From Endosaccharibacter trunci (GTDB lineage Bacteria > Pseudomonadota > Alphaproteobacteria > Acetobacterales > Acetobacteraceae), in contig JAMSKV010000002.1 of NCBI GenBank assembly GCA_024515975.1, positions 1-64,000 of the forward strand: 64,000 nucleotides of DNA. Direction: 5' to 3'. A model generated the notes under the pieces. That model made no database searches. It was not told the DNA's origin and was given only the letters and a program-made list of their open reading frames with translations. Position 1 is the stretch's first letter. Every line of letters begins with the position of its first letter. Positions 8,821-18,169 of the stretch are shown piece after piece. The translations under genes were made by a program, and so were the position numbers.

Positions 8821-9390
8821 ATGGCGACCATCGGCACCTTCAAGAAGACCGGCTCGAACGAGTTCAACGGCGAAATCGTCACCCTCTCGGTGCAGGCCAA
8901 GAACGTCCGCATCGTCCCCGAGGCCACCCGCTCGGGAGAGAACGCCCAAACCCACCGGGTCTATGTCGGCCGCGTCGAGATCGGCGCCGCCTGGGCCAAG
9001 CGCTCCAACGAGGGCCGCGACTATCTGGGCCTCAAGCTGGAAGCATGGAGCATCTCGCTCGGAGCTTCGAGACACGGTAGGTCATCTCGTGGCCATGTTG
9101 TCCTCTCGTCCACCGAGCTGGAGAGTACTGCGAAGTCGATGTCGTCGATTGCGGCGGCGGCGGAAGAGCAGGGAGACGCGACGTCCGAGATCGCCCGCAA
9201 CGTTCAGAAGGCATCAACCAACACGCGTGCGATGACCCTCGACGTTGCCCATGTCAGCGCGGCCGCGAACGATAAGGGCGCGGCGGCCTCTCAGATCTTG
9301 AGTTCTGCCGGACGCCTGAGCCAACAGACCGAACAGCTCAAACGGGAGGTCCATGAGTTCCTCATGGGCGTGCGTGCCGCGTCGCAAGCT
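8821..9390 (+). pseudogene. Chimeric remnant: DUF736 N-terminus fused to a deleted chemotaxis-receptor tail
   Basis: Residues 1-73 (8821-9039) are a typical DUF736 start (MATIGTFKKTG to DYLGLKL), lacking the usual last ~30 residues. After a ~22-residue junction the same frame becomes the end of a methyl-accepting chemotaxis protein. SSTELESTAKSM (from 9106) runs directly into AAAAEEQGDATSEIARNVQ, skipping the whole signalling tip, and then follows the receptor tail to ~9385. There is no stop there: the frame runs into antisense of the next gene until 10113. Two recombination or deletion events are inferred, and the product is probably non-functional. Confidence 0.7.
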
Positions 9391-9393
9391 CTG

Positions 9394-10185
9394 TCAGACT
9401 CTCAATGCCCGGCCGAAAAGATCAAGCATCAGCCCAACGCATTGCAGGAACAGCGCCGGATCGTAGCGTGGCCCTTCGTCTCGAAGGAAGGCGTGTGGCG
9501 CATTGACTTCGTGCCATTCATAGCGCGCGCCGACCTCTTCCAGCCGCGCGCGGATGCGCTCCCGGCCGGCGAACGGCACGTGAGGATCCTGGCGGCCCCA
9601 GACGAACAGGGTCTCGGCCTTGAGCTCGTCCATGCGCTCGAGGCTGTTGTCGGTCTTGTTCTCGCCCAATGTGCCGGAATGGATATCGGTCGCGTAGAAA
9701 CAGGAAGCCGCCGATACGTCCGGGTTCAACGCGGCGCGGTAGGCCAGATGGCCGCCCAGGCAAACGCCCATGGTGCCAAGACGGCCGGAACAATCCGGGT
9801 GTTTGCGCAGAAAGGCGAGGGCGGCGGCGGAATCGGCATCGAATGCCGCGACCGGCTTGCTGAATTTCAGCGCGTTGCCGCGATCGGTGCCGTCCTGGTC
9901 ATAGCGCAGCGCGGTGCCGGGCGCTTCGTATTCGTGATAGACCTCAGGCACGGCGACCAAGTAGCCCTGGCCGGCCACAAAGGCGGCCAGGCGGCGGATC
10001 GGCGCCGTCACCTGGTAGATTTCGGAGAAAAACAGGATGCCGGGAAAGCGCCCCGGCACGGCCGGACGGAACAGGTGCGTCCGCATGACTCCGCCTGCGC
10101 CCTCGACCGGTAAATCGACCGCTTCGTCGCTTCGAATGATCACGGCGGGAACTCCGTTCTGGTCTTTGGGGGGAGCGGGCGGCAC
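9394..10185 (-). CDS. Dienelactone hydrolase family protein
   Basis: A 263-residue alpha/beta hydrolase whose nucleophile is a cysteine (GVCLGGH, Cys142), as in dienelactone hydrolases. It also has the WGRQDPHVPF aspartate region and a late histidine in NAPHAFLRDEG. The family opens dienelactone in chlorocatechol breakdown, but many chromosomal members act on other esters or lactones. Its 3' end abuts the chemotaxis-receptor remnant, so it probably marks the flank of the mobile segment. An alternative later start is possible. Confidence 0.87.
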   Translation of the reverse strand: MPPAPPKDQNGVPAVIIRSDEAVDLPVEGAGGVMRTHLFRPAVPGRFPGILFFSEIYQVTAPIRRLAAFVAGQGYLVAVPEVYHEYEAPGTALRYDQDGTDRGNALKFSKPVAAFDADSAAALAFLRKHPDCSGRLGTMGVCLGGHLAYRAALNPDVSAASCFYATDIHSGTLGENKTDNSLERMDELKAETLFVWGRQDPHVPFAGRERIRARLEEVGARYEWHEVNAPHAFLRDEGPRYDPALFLQCVGLMLDLFGRALRV

Positions 10186-10371
10186 GCCGGCCGAGGATAT
10201 CCCGGGCCCGGAATATCGCAGCGCGCGCCTCCTGGCAAAACGGAACCTTGCGTCCCCAAACCCGACAAACTGCCCCGGTCGCGTTGAGTGTGGGCGGCAA
10301 AGCGGTCAGTATGGGCGGGGTGTGTCCGGCGCAGGTCGGATGTCCTGAGCTCTCGAAAGGCTGGACGCTTC

Positions 10372-12252
10372 ATGGGTGCAACGACCGGGCAATTCGTTTT
10401 CGACGTCACCGAGACGACGAAGATCACCGATGCCGGAAAGCCAGCCATCTTTGCCGAAGGCTGGGAGCCCGTATTCATCTACACCGGTCTGGAGACCCTG
10501 GCCGTGCTGTGCTTCCGGCACAAGGACGGCCAGATGGCGTCCTGGTATCTGGACGAGGCGTTCGACCGTCGCGGCGGATCGGTCGGCGAGCTGCATGGCG
10601 AGCTGCGCCTGCAATTGACCGTCCGGGCCGGACGCCTGTTCGACGGGTTGTGGCGCAAGATCATGCTGACCCCAGTGCCGCCGCCGCTCGACGAGCGCGA
10701 GAAAGGCTTCTTTCAGCTGCCGGAGGCGACGCGCCGGGACCTCCTCGATCTTTATCTGAACAGTTTCGATGCCGCGACCACCTTCAAGCCCGTCGATTCG
10801 TTCGACCCGAACCGGGCGGAAAGCGAGATCGTCGATCTGGGCAACAGCCGCATCCTGATGCGCGCCCGCCATCTGCACACCTTGTTCAATCCCGGGCTGC
10901 TGCAGGATCAGCTGCCGAACTTCCTCCAGACCGGTGCGATGTCCCTGCCTTCCCCGTCGGACGGCAGCCCGATGCCCTCCTGCCACGCTGTGGCCATGCA
11001 TGGCGTGATCCATGCCTATCGCTGCGTCGAACCCGAGACCCAGACGGTAATGTTCGTCATGGCGGGAGAGATCTTCTTCCGCCCCATCGCGCTGTTCGTG
11101 CCGGACGGCCGTCTCTGCGTGGCGCTCGATCTCAATCCGATCCGCGGGCAGATGCCAGAGCTGTTCCGGGAGTTCTTCGCCAGGATCATGCAGCACGGCG
11201 ACCTGCTGGCCGGGTATTTCGCCGAGCCGAACATCAAGCCCGTGCATGTGTGGCGCGGCATCACCGCCATGCATATCGGCCACGTCCTGTGGAACGACAT
11301 TTCCGGAATCTCGCAGATGATGCGCAGGGTGCCCCCGGACGTCCTCCCTACGTTCCGCCTGTTCGACGCCGCCATGCATCCGGAAATGTACGGTCCTCTC
11401 GACGTCATTTTCCCCGAGCTGGAGGGAAAGATCGATCGCGATCCGCGCTCGTTCCAGGATGGGGTTCCGGATTTCTACCGCAATCGCGAATGCCCGGTTC
11501 GATCCTCGGCCATGACGGTGCCACGGGACGTGCGCGAACGCATCTCCGCGATGCTCAAGCCGATGAGCGGGTCGTCTCCCGCGGCGCAATGCCAGCAGGC
11601 CCGGAAAGCCGGCATTCCCGTCATTCTGTTCGGATTGCGTGTCGAGAACCGCACGGCCGTCAATCTGGAAGCGTTTTGCGAAGCGCTGGTAGACCAGCTT
11701 TCGGCTTCACTCGGGCGCTGCATTCTGGTGGTCGACGGACATAACAGCCGTCCCGGCGACCCGGACAATTTCATCTGGAGCCATGGCGAGCTATCCGCCA
11801 AGACGCGCCCGATCGACTACGAGCGCACGCTCACGGAACATATGCGCGACCACTCCGCCGGCACGCGTGTCACCGTAATCGACACGATCGGCCTGCCGAT
11901 CAGCGAGAGTCTCGCCTGCGGACAGCAGGCTCAGGCGCTGGTGGCGATCTGGGGCGCAGGCCTGGCCAAATACCGCTGGGTCAACAACATTCCGGGCCTG
12001 ATCGTCACCAACCACCACAACCTGTCTCAGCTCGGCGACCTCCACCTCTACGACAGCCCGTTGGCGATGGAGCTTCCCACGCCTGTGCGCTTCATCGATG
12101 ACTCGCTGGTGCACGATGAACCGGACGCGCCGCTGATGGTGCCGCTCGGCCCGGACTTCATTCCCTCGATCTGCAATTTCAGCATCGACGAGGCGGGCGC
12201 GATGGCGACGGTCCACGCCGTGCTTGCGGATCTGGGGCTGACGGACCACTGA
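10372..12252 (+). CDS. Large protein of unknown function, 626 residues
   Basis: I do not recognise this protein. It has no signal peptide or clear membrane segment. The C-terminal ~200 residues alternate predicted strands and helices in a Rossmann-like rhythm (PVILFGLRVENRT, GRCILVVDGHNS, RVTVIDTIGLPI, ALVAIWGAGLAKYRW, PGLIVTNHHNLSQL). This faintly recalls GT-B-type glycosyltransferase C-domains; that is a guess. The ATG at 10372 follows CGAAAGG and is preferred over 10288 because the intervening residues are arginine-rich and low-quality. It stands alone, followed by a 106-bp structured repeat. Confidence 0.75.
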   Translation: MGATTGQFVFDVTETTKITDAGKPAIFAEGWEPVFIYTGLETLAVLCFRHKDGQMASWYLDEAFDRRGGSVGELHGELRLQLTVRAGRLFDGLWRKIMLTPVPPPLDEREKGFFQLPEATRRDLLDLYLNSFDAATTFKPVDSFDPNRAESEIVDLGNSRILMRARHLHTLFNPGLLQDQLPNFLQTGAMSLPSPSDGSPMPSCHAVAMHGVIHAYRCVEPETQTVMFVMAGEIFFRPIALFVPDGRLCVALDLNPIRGQMPELFREFFARIMQHGDLLAGYFAEPNIKPVHVWRGITAMHIGHVLWNDISGISQMMRRVPPDVLPTFRLFDAAMHPEMYGPLDVIFPELEGKIDRDPRSFQDGVPDFYRNRECPVRSSAMTVPRDVRERISAMLKPMSGSSPAAQCQQARKAGIPVILFGLRVENRTAVNLEAFCEALVDQLSASLGRCILVVDGHNSRPGDPDNFIWSHGELSAKTRPIDYERTLTEHMRDHSAGTRVTVIDTIGLPISESLACGQQAQALVAIWGAGLAKYRWVNNIPGLIVTNHHNLSQLGDLHLYDSPLAMELPTPVRFIDDSLVHDEPDAPLMVPLGPDFIPSICNFSIDEAGAMATVHAVLADLGLTDH

Positions 12253-12268
12253 GGAGGCCGACAGGGAC

Positions 12269-12374
12269 GCCTGGAGCATCGTCCGACCAAGCCGGCTCGC
12301 CTGGTCGGATGAAGATGCTGGTTCAGACAGCGAGATAGAGCGATCCGATCCGTCCGGACCGGGCGCCGCTCTGG
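12269..12374 (+). repeat. 106-bp structured interspersed repeat, copy 1
   Basis: It matches the reverse complement of 54200-54304 along its full length with few indels. Both copies start GCCTGGAGC and end near GCCGCTC. The first half is a long hairpin: AGCATC pairs with GATGCT and TCCGACCA with TGGTCGGA. In copy 2 the outer arms are AGCGTC/GACGCT, a compensated change. It starts 16 bp after the stop of the preceding gene, so it could act as a transcript-end or REP-like element. Confidence 0.75.
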
Positions 12375-12561
12375 CGCCGGGCGCAACGGTTTGGTGCCAT
12401 CCCGCGGCGACCGGCTCGACACAGTATGGCTGCGCTTGCTGAACGTCGGCATCGGGGCGCATGGGAACGTTCGGGGCCCGAGAAGGCCAGCAGGCCGCCG
12501 CCGAACACGGCCGTTTCGGACCGCTGAACCCCGCCTGCCGATCGTCGGGCCCTCTCGAGTC

Positions 12562-12587
12562 AAAACCGGCGCCGCGGCGGGCGCCGG
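12562..12587 (-). terminator. Rho-independent terminator of the sugar porter gene
   Basis: On the minus strand an 8-bp perfect GC stem (12566-12573 pairs with 12580-12587) with a 6-nt loop is followed by TTTT. It lies 11 bp past the stop of the sugar porter gene. The rest of 12375-12561 shows no gene. Confidence 0.7.
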
Positions 12588-12598
12588 TCAGGCGGGAT

Positions 12599-14002
12599 TT
12601 ATCGGCCGATGCGACGCAGCGGCAGGCCCTGGAACAATCTGTGCTCGATGGTCTCCAGGCTCACGCCCTTCGTTTCCGGCACCAGGGCCAGCACGAACAG
12701 GATGAAGATGCCGTTGAAGATCGCGAAGGTCCAGAACGTCAGCGACTGACCGAGACCGGTCAGCATGATCGGAAACGCGTAGCCGATCACGAAATTGCCG
12801 CCCCAGTTGGCGAAGGTCGACACCGCAACGCCGAAATCACGGCCCTGCAGCGGCTGGATCTCCGAGCAAAGCGTCCAGATCAGCGGCCCCGGCGCCGCGG
12901 CGAAGCCGGCCACGAACACCAGAACCAGGCCCACCAGCAGATAGCGCGAGGTCTGGTCGTGGATGCCCATGGACAGCATCACGCCGATGATCGCCATGGA
13001 AACGGCCATGATGATGAACGACACGTTCAGCATCCGGCGGCGTCCCCAGCTATCGGCGAAGCCGATCGCCAGCAAGGTCGCGACCACGTTCACGAGGCCG
13101 GTCACGGTAGTGGCCCAGGCGGCGGCGGACGCGCCGAAACCGGCCAGGCTGAAGATCTTCGGCGCGTAATACATGATCACGTTGATGCCGGTGAATTGCT
13201 GCACCAGCTGCAGGCCGACGCCCAGCGCCACGGAACGGCGGAAGTTCGGGTTCGCCGTGAACAGCTTGGTGCCGAGCTGGCGAACGGAGAGCTGTTCGCC
13301 GATCTCGCTGACCTCCCGGTCCACCTCGGCCGGGCTGCCGCGCAGTTCGCTCAGCACCGCACGCGCTTCTTCCCGGCAACCGCGCAGCAGGAACCAGCGC
13401 GGGCTTTCCGGCATGAACAGGACCGCGATCAGGAAGGCCAGGCCCGGCACGGCGATGATGCCCAGCATGAGGCGCCAATTGCCCGAACCGGTCAGCAGCG
13501 TGTCGCTCAGGAAGGCAAGCACGATGCCCAGGGTCAGCATGAACTGATAGAGCGATACCATGGCGCCGCGCCACGACGCCGGCGCCATCTCGGAGATGTA
13601 GAGCGGGCCGGTGAAGGAGACGATGCCGATCGCCAGGCCGAGCACGAGACGGCCGATCAGCAGGACCGACAGGGTCGGGGCGAGGCCGCACAGCAACGCG
13701 CCGGCCATGAACAGAACGGCGCCGATCAGCAGCGATTTCTTGCGTCCGAGCTGGTAGGAGACGGTGCCGGCGACGGCCGCGCCCACGGCAGCCCCGATCA
13801 TCATGATCGACACCACCCAGCCCTGGGCCGCGTCGGAAAGCCCGAACGCCTGGCGAATGAAGTCCAGCGCGCCGGCGATGACGCCGATATCGAGCCCGAA
13901 CATCAGCCCGGCCAGGCTGGCCAGGCCGCAGATCACGAAGGCGCGTGGCGGAACGGAATGGCTTGCAGCCCCCATGTCCGGGTTGCCTATACTGGTGGAC
14001 AT
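12599..14002 (-). CDS. MFS sugar porter (sugar/H+ symporter family)
   Basis: A 467-residue, 12-helix transporter of the GalP/XylE sugar-porter family. Signatures include GRLVLGLAIGIVSF, PLYISEMAPASWRG, the central-loop PESPRWFLLRG and the C-terminal PETKG. It imports a hexose or pentose with protons across the inner membrane; the sugar is not predictable. The start at 14002 is chosen over 14026 because AGGAG lies 8 bases upstream. It is monocistronic with its own terminator and divergent from a TauE/SafE-type gene. Confidence 0.9.
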   Translation of the reverse strand: MSTSIGNPDMGAASHSVPPRAFVICGLASLAGLMFGLDIGVIAGALDFIRQAFGLSDAAQGWVVSIMMIGAAVGAAVAGTVSYQLGRKKSLLIGAVLFMAGALLCGLAPTLSVLLIGRLVLGLAIGIVSFTGPLYISEMAPASWRGAMVSLYQFMLTLGIVLAFLSDTLLTGSGNWRLMLGIIAVPGLAFLIAVLFMPESPRWFLLRGCREEARAVLSELRGSPAEVDREVSEIGEQLSVRQLGTKLFTANPNFRRSVALGVGLQLVQQFTGINVIMYYAPKIFSLAGFGASAAAWATTVTGLVNVVATLLAIGFADSWGRRRMLNVSFIIMAVSMAIIGVMLSMGIHDQTSRYLLVGLVLVFVAGFAAAPGPLIWTLCSEIQPLQGRDFGVAVSTFANWGGNFVIGYAFPIMLTGLGQSLTFWTFAIFNGIFILFVLALVPETKGVSLETIEHRLFQGLPLRRIGR

Positions 14003-14142
14003 CGGGGTTTCTCCTGCTTCGTTCATCCCTGGTCGACCCTGCCATGACAGGGTGGATCAGCCCCTAGACCCCCTTCGCCTCGCCTGCAATGGACAGGAGG
14101 CGGCGTTCGCTGTTTCGTGGCGGTCCCACCACGGAATTGTTC

Positions 14143-14928
14143 ATGGCCCACCACTCCCTTTCCGCCGCCTATGCCTTTTCCGGCCTCGTCATCGGCATCC
14201 TGGTCGGGCTGACAGGCGTCGGCGGCGGTTCGCTCATGACCCCGCTGCTGGTGCTGCTGTTCCGCTTCCATCCCGCCACCGCCATCGGCACGGACCTGCT
14301 CTACGCAGCCACCACCAAGACTGTCGGTACGCTGGTGCACGGCCTGTTCGGCACGGTGGAATGGCGCGTGGTGGCCGCCCTCGCGGCCGGTTCGATTCCC
14401 GGGACGTTGGCGACGTTGTGGGCCCTGTCGGAAATGGGACCGCTCAGCCACGTCACCAGCCATCTGCTGACGGTGGTGCTCGGTGCGGCCCTCCTGCTCA
14501 CCGCGCTCAGCCTGCTGCTGCGCGACCGGCTCATGCGCTGGGCGGAAGCCCGCAATCTGGTGCCGAGTCCCCGGCGGGCGGTGATCCTCACCGCGGTCCT
14601 CGGCCTTTATCTTGGCGTCTTCGTCACGATTTCGTCGGTGGGTGCCGGGGCCATCGGCGTGACCGCGCTCATTCTCCTGTATCCCAAGCTGCCGATCGCG
14701 CGCGTGGTCGGCTCCGATATCGCCCACGCCGTGCCGCTGACCCTGATCGCCGGGCTCGGTCACTGGTGGATCGGCTCCATGGACTGGCCGCTCTATTTCA
14801 GCCTCATCGCCGGCTCGATCCCCGGCGTGGTGGCGGGCAGCCTGCTCGGGTCGCGCGTGCGCGAGCGCGTCCTGCGGCCGATCCTGGCGACCATTCTGGT
14901 GGTGGTCGGCATCAAGATGCTGAGCTGA
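14143..14928 (+). CDS. Sulfite exporter TauE/SafE family membrane protein
   Basis: A 261-residue protein with 7-8 membrane helices and the family glycine motif LTGVGGGSLMTPLL near the N-terminus, plus its internal counterpart (ISSVGAGAIGV) around residue 165, reflecting the duplicated fold. The family moves sulfite, sulfoacetate or other sulfur-containing anions; direction and substrate are unknown. ATG 14143 is chosen because the upstream extension to 14089 is arginine-rich and unlike the family. Confidence 0.87.
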   Translation: MAHHSLSAAYAFSGLVIGILVGLTGVGGGSLMTPLLVLLFRFHPATAIGTDLLYAATTKTVGTLVHGLFGTVEWRVVAALAAGSIPGTLATLWALSEMGPLSHVTSHLLTVVLGAALLLTALSLLLRDRLMRWAEARNLVPSPRRAVILTAVLGLYLGVFVTISSVGAGAIGVTALILLYPKLPIARVVGSDIAHAVPLTLIAGLGHWWIGSMDWPLYFSLIAGSIPGVVAGSLLGSRVRERVLRPILATILVVVGIKMLS

Positions 14929-15164
14929 GGGCAGTGACGACCTAAGGTCTGCGGCCGTCCCGGAGACATGGCGACGGCGAGCAATTCCGAGGCGTGTGCG
15001 GGGGTCGGTCCGTTTGTTCGGCCGGCGGCCATAGCGCGCCGGTGGACGCAGTGCGCTCGGCCGACGGCGTTGCGACCGATCAATGGATATCGAGGAGGAT
15101 TGGCAGGCTGGGCCGGCAAGACCATCGCCGTAAGGGAGCCGCCTTCAGGCAGCGTGACGGCGCA

Positions 15165-15196
15165 GGGACGGCCCGGCTTGCGTGCCGTGCCGTCCC
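15165..15196 (-). terminator. Inverted repeat downstream of htrA-type gene, weak terminator
   Basis: GGGACGGC (15165-15172) pairs with GCCGTCCC (15189-15196). It lies 9 bp beyond the stop of the minus-strand protease gene. There is no T-run, so Rho-independent termination is uncertain. The remaining 14929-15164 region between the convergent genes shows nothing recognisable. Confidence 0.4.
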
Positions 15197-15205
15197 GTCA
15201 TGCCC

Positions 15206-16813
15206 TCAGCCTGGCGTGGTGTCGCCGCCGCCAGACCCGCCGTCGTTCCCGCTATCGCCGTTGTCGGAGTCGCCGTTGTCCGGCGTGGCGCTGTTGTCGC
15301 CCGGCGTCACCGCCACGAACAGCATCTGCCCCTGGTGCAGCACGCGCAGCGCCACGGTGCCGCTGCCATGCAGTGCCGCATGCACCGCGGCCACGGCGTC
15401 CTTGGGGTTGGTCACGGCGTGGTTGCCCACCGCCACGATCACGTCGCCGGCGCTCAGCCCCGCCTGATCCGCCGCCGAGCCCTGGCGCACGTCGCGGATC
15501 ACCACGCCCTTGATGCTGTCGTCGATCCCGAGCTGCTGACGCAGATCTGGGGTCAGCGGCGAAAGGCTGACGCCCAGGGATCCGTTGCCGTTACCGCTGC
15601 CGGTCCCGGAATCGGCATCGTGCTTGGCGAGATTGGCCACGGTCACGGTGGCGCTCTGGGTGCTGCCGTTGCGGAGCCAGCTCACCTGCGCCTTCGAGCC
15701 GGGCGCCACGCCCGAGACCTTGATCGCCAGGTCGCGCGGGTTGCTCACCTTCTGGTCGTTGAAGGAGGTGATCACGTCGCCGGCCTTGATCCCGGCCTTT
15801 TCCGCCGGGCTGCCGCCCTGCACGCTGGCCACCAGCGCGCCGGTGGCGGGCGCGCCGTCCTTGGTCGGCAACGACAGCGCCTTGGCCATGCCGGGCGTGA
15901 TCTCCTGCGCCGTGACGCCGAGATAGCCGCGCGTGACGTGGCCGGTCTTTTCCAGCTGCGCGACCACGTTCTTGACCACGTCGGACGGGATGGCGAAGCC
16001 GATGCCGACCGAGCCGCCGGACGGCGACAGGATGGCGGTGTTCACGCCCACCACCTTGCCGTCCTGGGTGATCAGCGGACCGCCCGAATTGCCGCGATTG
16101 ATCGGCGCGTCGACCTGGATGAAGCTGTCGTAAGGCCCGTCGCCGATGTCGCGCCCGCGCGCCGAGACGATGCCGGCGGTCACCGAACCGCCGAGCCCGA
16201 ACGGGTTGCCAACCGCGATCACCCACTGGCCCGGCTGGACGTCGTCGCTTTCGCCGAGATCGATGAAGTTCAGCTTGCTGGACGGCTTCACCTTCAGCAG
16301 CGCCAGATCGGTGCCGGCGTCGTGGCCGACCACCTTGGCCTTCAGCGTGGTGCCGTCATCCAGCGTCACCGTCACCGAGGTGGCGTGCTTGATGACGTGG
16401 TTGTTGGTGACGATGTAGCCGTCCGGCGAGATGATGAAACCCGAGCCGCGCGCCTCGATGGTCCGGCTGCCGCGGTTCTGCGGCTGCATCGGGAACGGGA
16501 AGGGGAACGGGAAAGGCATCTGCTGGCCGCCGCCATTCATGCCGCCGCCATTGCCGCCGTCCTCGTCGTCGTCGGTTCCGTCGTCCTTGATCATGGAGGT
16601 GATGGACACCACGGCCGGGCGCACCTGCTTCACCAGATCCACGAAGTCCGGCAGCTTCTGCTTCATGCCGCTCGGCTGGATCGCGTTCTGCGCCACGGCC
16701 GGGCTGGAGCCGAGGGCGAAGCCGCCCAGCGCGGTGCCGCAGGCGAGCGACGCCGCCAGCACGCCGGCATGGAAGCGGCGGCGGGGTGTCGTAGTAGGGG
16801 TCTGGTCGGTCAT
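15206..16813 (-). CDS. degP: Do-family periplasmic serine protease (HtrA/DegP)
   Basis: A 535-residue envelope quality-control protease-chaperone. A signal peptide (~1-41, ending AVAQ) is followed by a low-complexity linker (Asp/Gly run and repeated FP pairs, ~78-112). The trypsin-like domain has catalytic His139 (TNNHVIKHA), Asp169 (GTDLALL) and Ser243 (RGNSGGPL). Two PDZ domains follow (~275-380 and ~415-515), then an acidic Gly/Asp/Ser tail. All catalytic residues are present. It degrades or refolds misfolded periplasmic proteins. The acidic tail and FP linker are longer than in E. coli DegP. Confidence 0.95.
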   Translation of the reverse strand: MTDQTPTTTPRRRFHAGVLAASLACGTALGGFALGSSPAVAQNAIQPSGMKQKLPDFVDLVKQVRPAVVSITSMIKDDGTDDDEDGGNGGGMNGGGQQMPFPFPFPFPMQPQNRGSRTIEARGSGFIISPDGYIVTNNHVIKHATSVTVTLDDGTTLKAKVVGHDAGTDLALLKVKPSSKLNFIDLGESDDVQPGQWVIAVGNPFGLGGSVTAGIVSARGRDIGDGPYDSFIQVDAPINRGNSGGPLITQDGKVVGVNTAILSPSGGSVGIGFAIPSDVVKNVVAQLEKTGHVTRGYLGVTAQEITPGMAKALSLPTKDGAPATGALVASVQGGSPAEKAGIKAGDVITSFNDQKVSNPRDLAIKVSGVAPGSKAQVSWLRNGSTQSATVTVANLAKHDADSGTGSGNGNGSLGVSLSPLTPDLRQQLGIDDSIKGVVIRDVRQGSAADQAGLSAGDVIVAVGNHAVTNPKDAVAAVHAALHGSGTVALRVLHQGQMLFVAVTPGDNSATPDNGDSDNGDSGNDGGSGGGDTTPG

Positions 16814-16938
16814 GGCGTTCCCAAGCTTCGCCGCGATCCCGGGTTGGGCGCGGCGTTCGATCTCGATGGGTGGAGGATAGGGTTTAGCATCGCAACCCCG
16901 CCTCTCATGACAATGAAACCTGCGTCATGCGGTTCGGT

Positions 16939-17397
16939 TCACCCGCGCAACGCCGCAAAGAAGCCGCGCAGCAGCGCCGCGGCCTCGCGCTCGCGCACGC
17001 CGCCCACCGTTTCCGGCCGGTGCAGGCAGCTCGGCTGCGCGAACAAGCGCGGTCCGTGCTCCACACCGCCGCCCTTGGGGTCGTAGGCGCCGAACATCAC
17101 CCGGCCGACCCGGAAATGGCTGATCGCCGCCGCGCACATCGGGCAGGGCTCCAGCGTCACCACCAGCGTGCAACCGAGCAGGCGCGGCGTGCCGAGCCGG
17201 CGCGCGGCGGCGCGCATCGCGAGCAGCTCGGCATGGGCCGAAGCGTCGCGATCGGCCTCCACGCGGTTGCCGGCCTCGGCCAGCAGCGCGCCGTCCGGCC
17301 CGAGCACCACCGCGCCCACCGGCACCTCGCCGCGCCCGGCCGCCAGCCTCGCCTGATCCAGCGCCCTTTGCATCGGCGCGTCGCTGTTTCGGTCCAT
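16939..17397 (-). CDS. tadA: tRNA-specific adenosine-34 deaminase
   Basis: A 152-residue zinc deaminase with the HAE signature (SAHAELLA) and PCPMC (LEPCPMCAAA), which supply the zinc ligands and proton shuttle. TadA converts A34 of tRNA-Arg(ACG) to inosine. The start at 17397 (MDRNSDAP) is chosen over 17421 by family length. It is divergent from the glutamine amidotransferase-like gene at 17441. A general nucleoside deaminase role is less likely given the close match to TadA proportions. Confidence 0.9.
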   Translation of the reverse strand: MDRNSDAPMQRALDQARLAAGRGEVPVGAVVLGPDGALLAEAGNRVEADRDASAHAELLAMRAAARRLGTPRLLGCTLVVTLEPCPMCAAAISHFRVGRVMFGAYDPKGGGVEHGPRLFAQPSCLHRPETVGGVREREAAALLRGFFAALRG

Positions 17398-17440
17398 GGT
17401 CCTCGTTCCAACCGGACGCATATTGCTCTAACCAGGGCCG

Positions 17441-18169
17441 ATGAAGCGAACCCGTCCCGTGATCGGCGTGACCCTGGACAGCGAGGAGGGCGGCCCGAAG
17501 GGGAGCGCCTATTCGCTCTACCCGTGGTACGCGCTGCGCCAGAACTACATGTCCTCCCTGGCGGAGGCGGGCGGCCTGCCCGTGGCCCTGCCGCACGAGG
17601 CGGCGCTGGCGCCCGACATGCTGGACGCGATCGACGCGCTGGTGGTGACGGGCGGCGCCTTCGACGTGGACCCGGCGCTCTACGGCGACGACACCACGCA
17701 CGACACGGTCACGCTCAAACAGGGCCGTACCGCCACCGAGCTGGCGCTGATCCGCGGCGCGATGGCGCGCAAGATGCCGGTCCTGGGCATTTGCGGCGGC
17801 CAGCAACTCCTCGCCGTGGCGCTGGGCGGCGCGCTGATCCAGCACATCCCCGACAGCCTCCCGCACGCTCTGCCGCACGAACAGCCCAATCCGCGCCACG
17901 AAGCGAGCCACGCCGCGATCATCCAGCCGGACTCGCTCCTGTTCCGCATCGTCGGCGGCGACAGGATGCAGGTGAACAGCTCGCATCATCAGGCGGTGCG
18001 CGATCCGGGGCGGGGCGTCGTCAACGCCACCGCGCCGGACGGGGTGATCGAGGGCATCGAGGATCCGTCGCTGCCGTTCTGCCTCGGCGTGCAATGGCAT
18101 CCGGAATTCACCATCGACAGCGGCGACCGCCGCCTGTTCGCCGCCCTGGTCGGGGCCGCGCGCGCATGA
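17441..18169 (+). CDS. Class I glutamine amidotransferase-like hydrolase (peptidase C26, PuuD-like)
   Basis: A 242-residue protein with the nucleophile elbow GICGGQQLLAVALGG and the catalytic His-Glu pair in GVQWHPEF. The family hydrolyses gamma-glutamyl amides such as gamma-glutamyl-GABA in putrescine breakdown; no other puu genes are near, so the substrate is open. Its stop overlaps the start of the pseudouridine synthase gene (ATGA), indicating translational coupling. Confidence 0.9.
   Translation: MKRTRPVIGVTLDSEEGGPKGSAYSLYPWYALRQNYMSSLAEAGGLPVALPHEAALAPDMLDAIDALVVTGGAFDVDPALYGDDTTHDTVTLKQGRTATELALIRGAMARKMPVLGICGGQQLLAVALGGALIQHIPDSLPHALPHEQPNPRHEASHAAIIQPDSLLFRIVGGDRMQVNSSHHQAVRDPGRGVVNATAPDGVIEGIEDPSLPFCLGVQWHPEFTIDSGDRRLFAALVGAARA

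Noticed and set aside
12461-14047. 528-residue plus-strand frame over the sugar porter
   Set aside because: Gln/Arg/His-rich antisense shadow of a clear membrane transporter.
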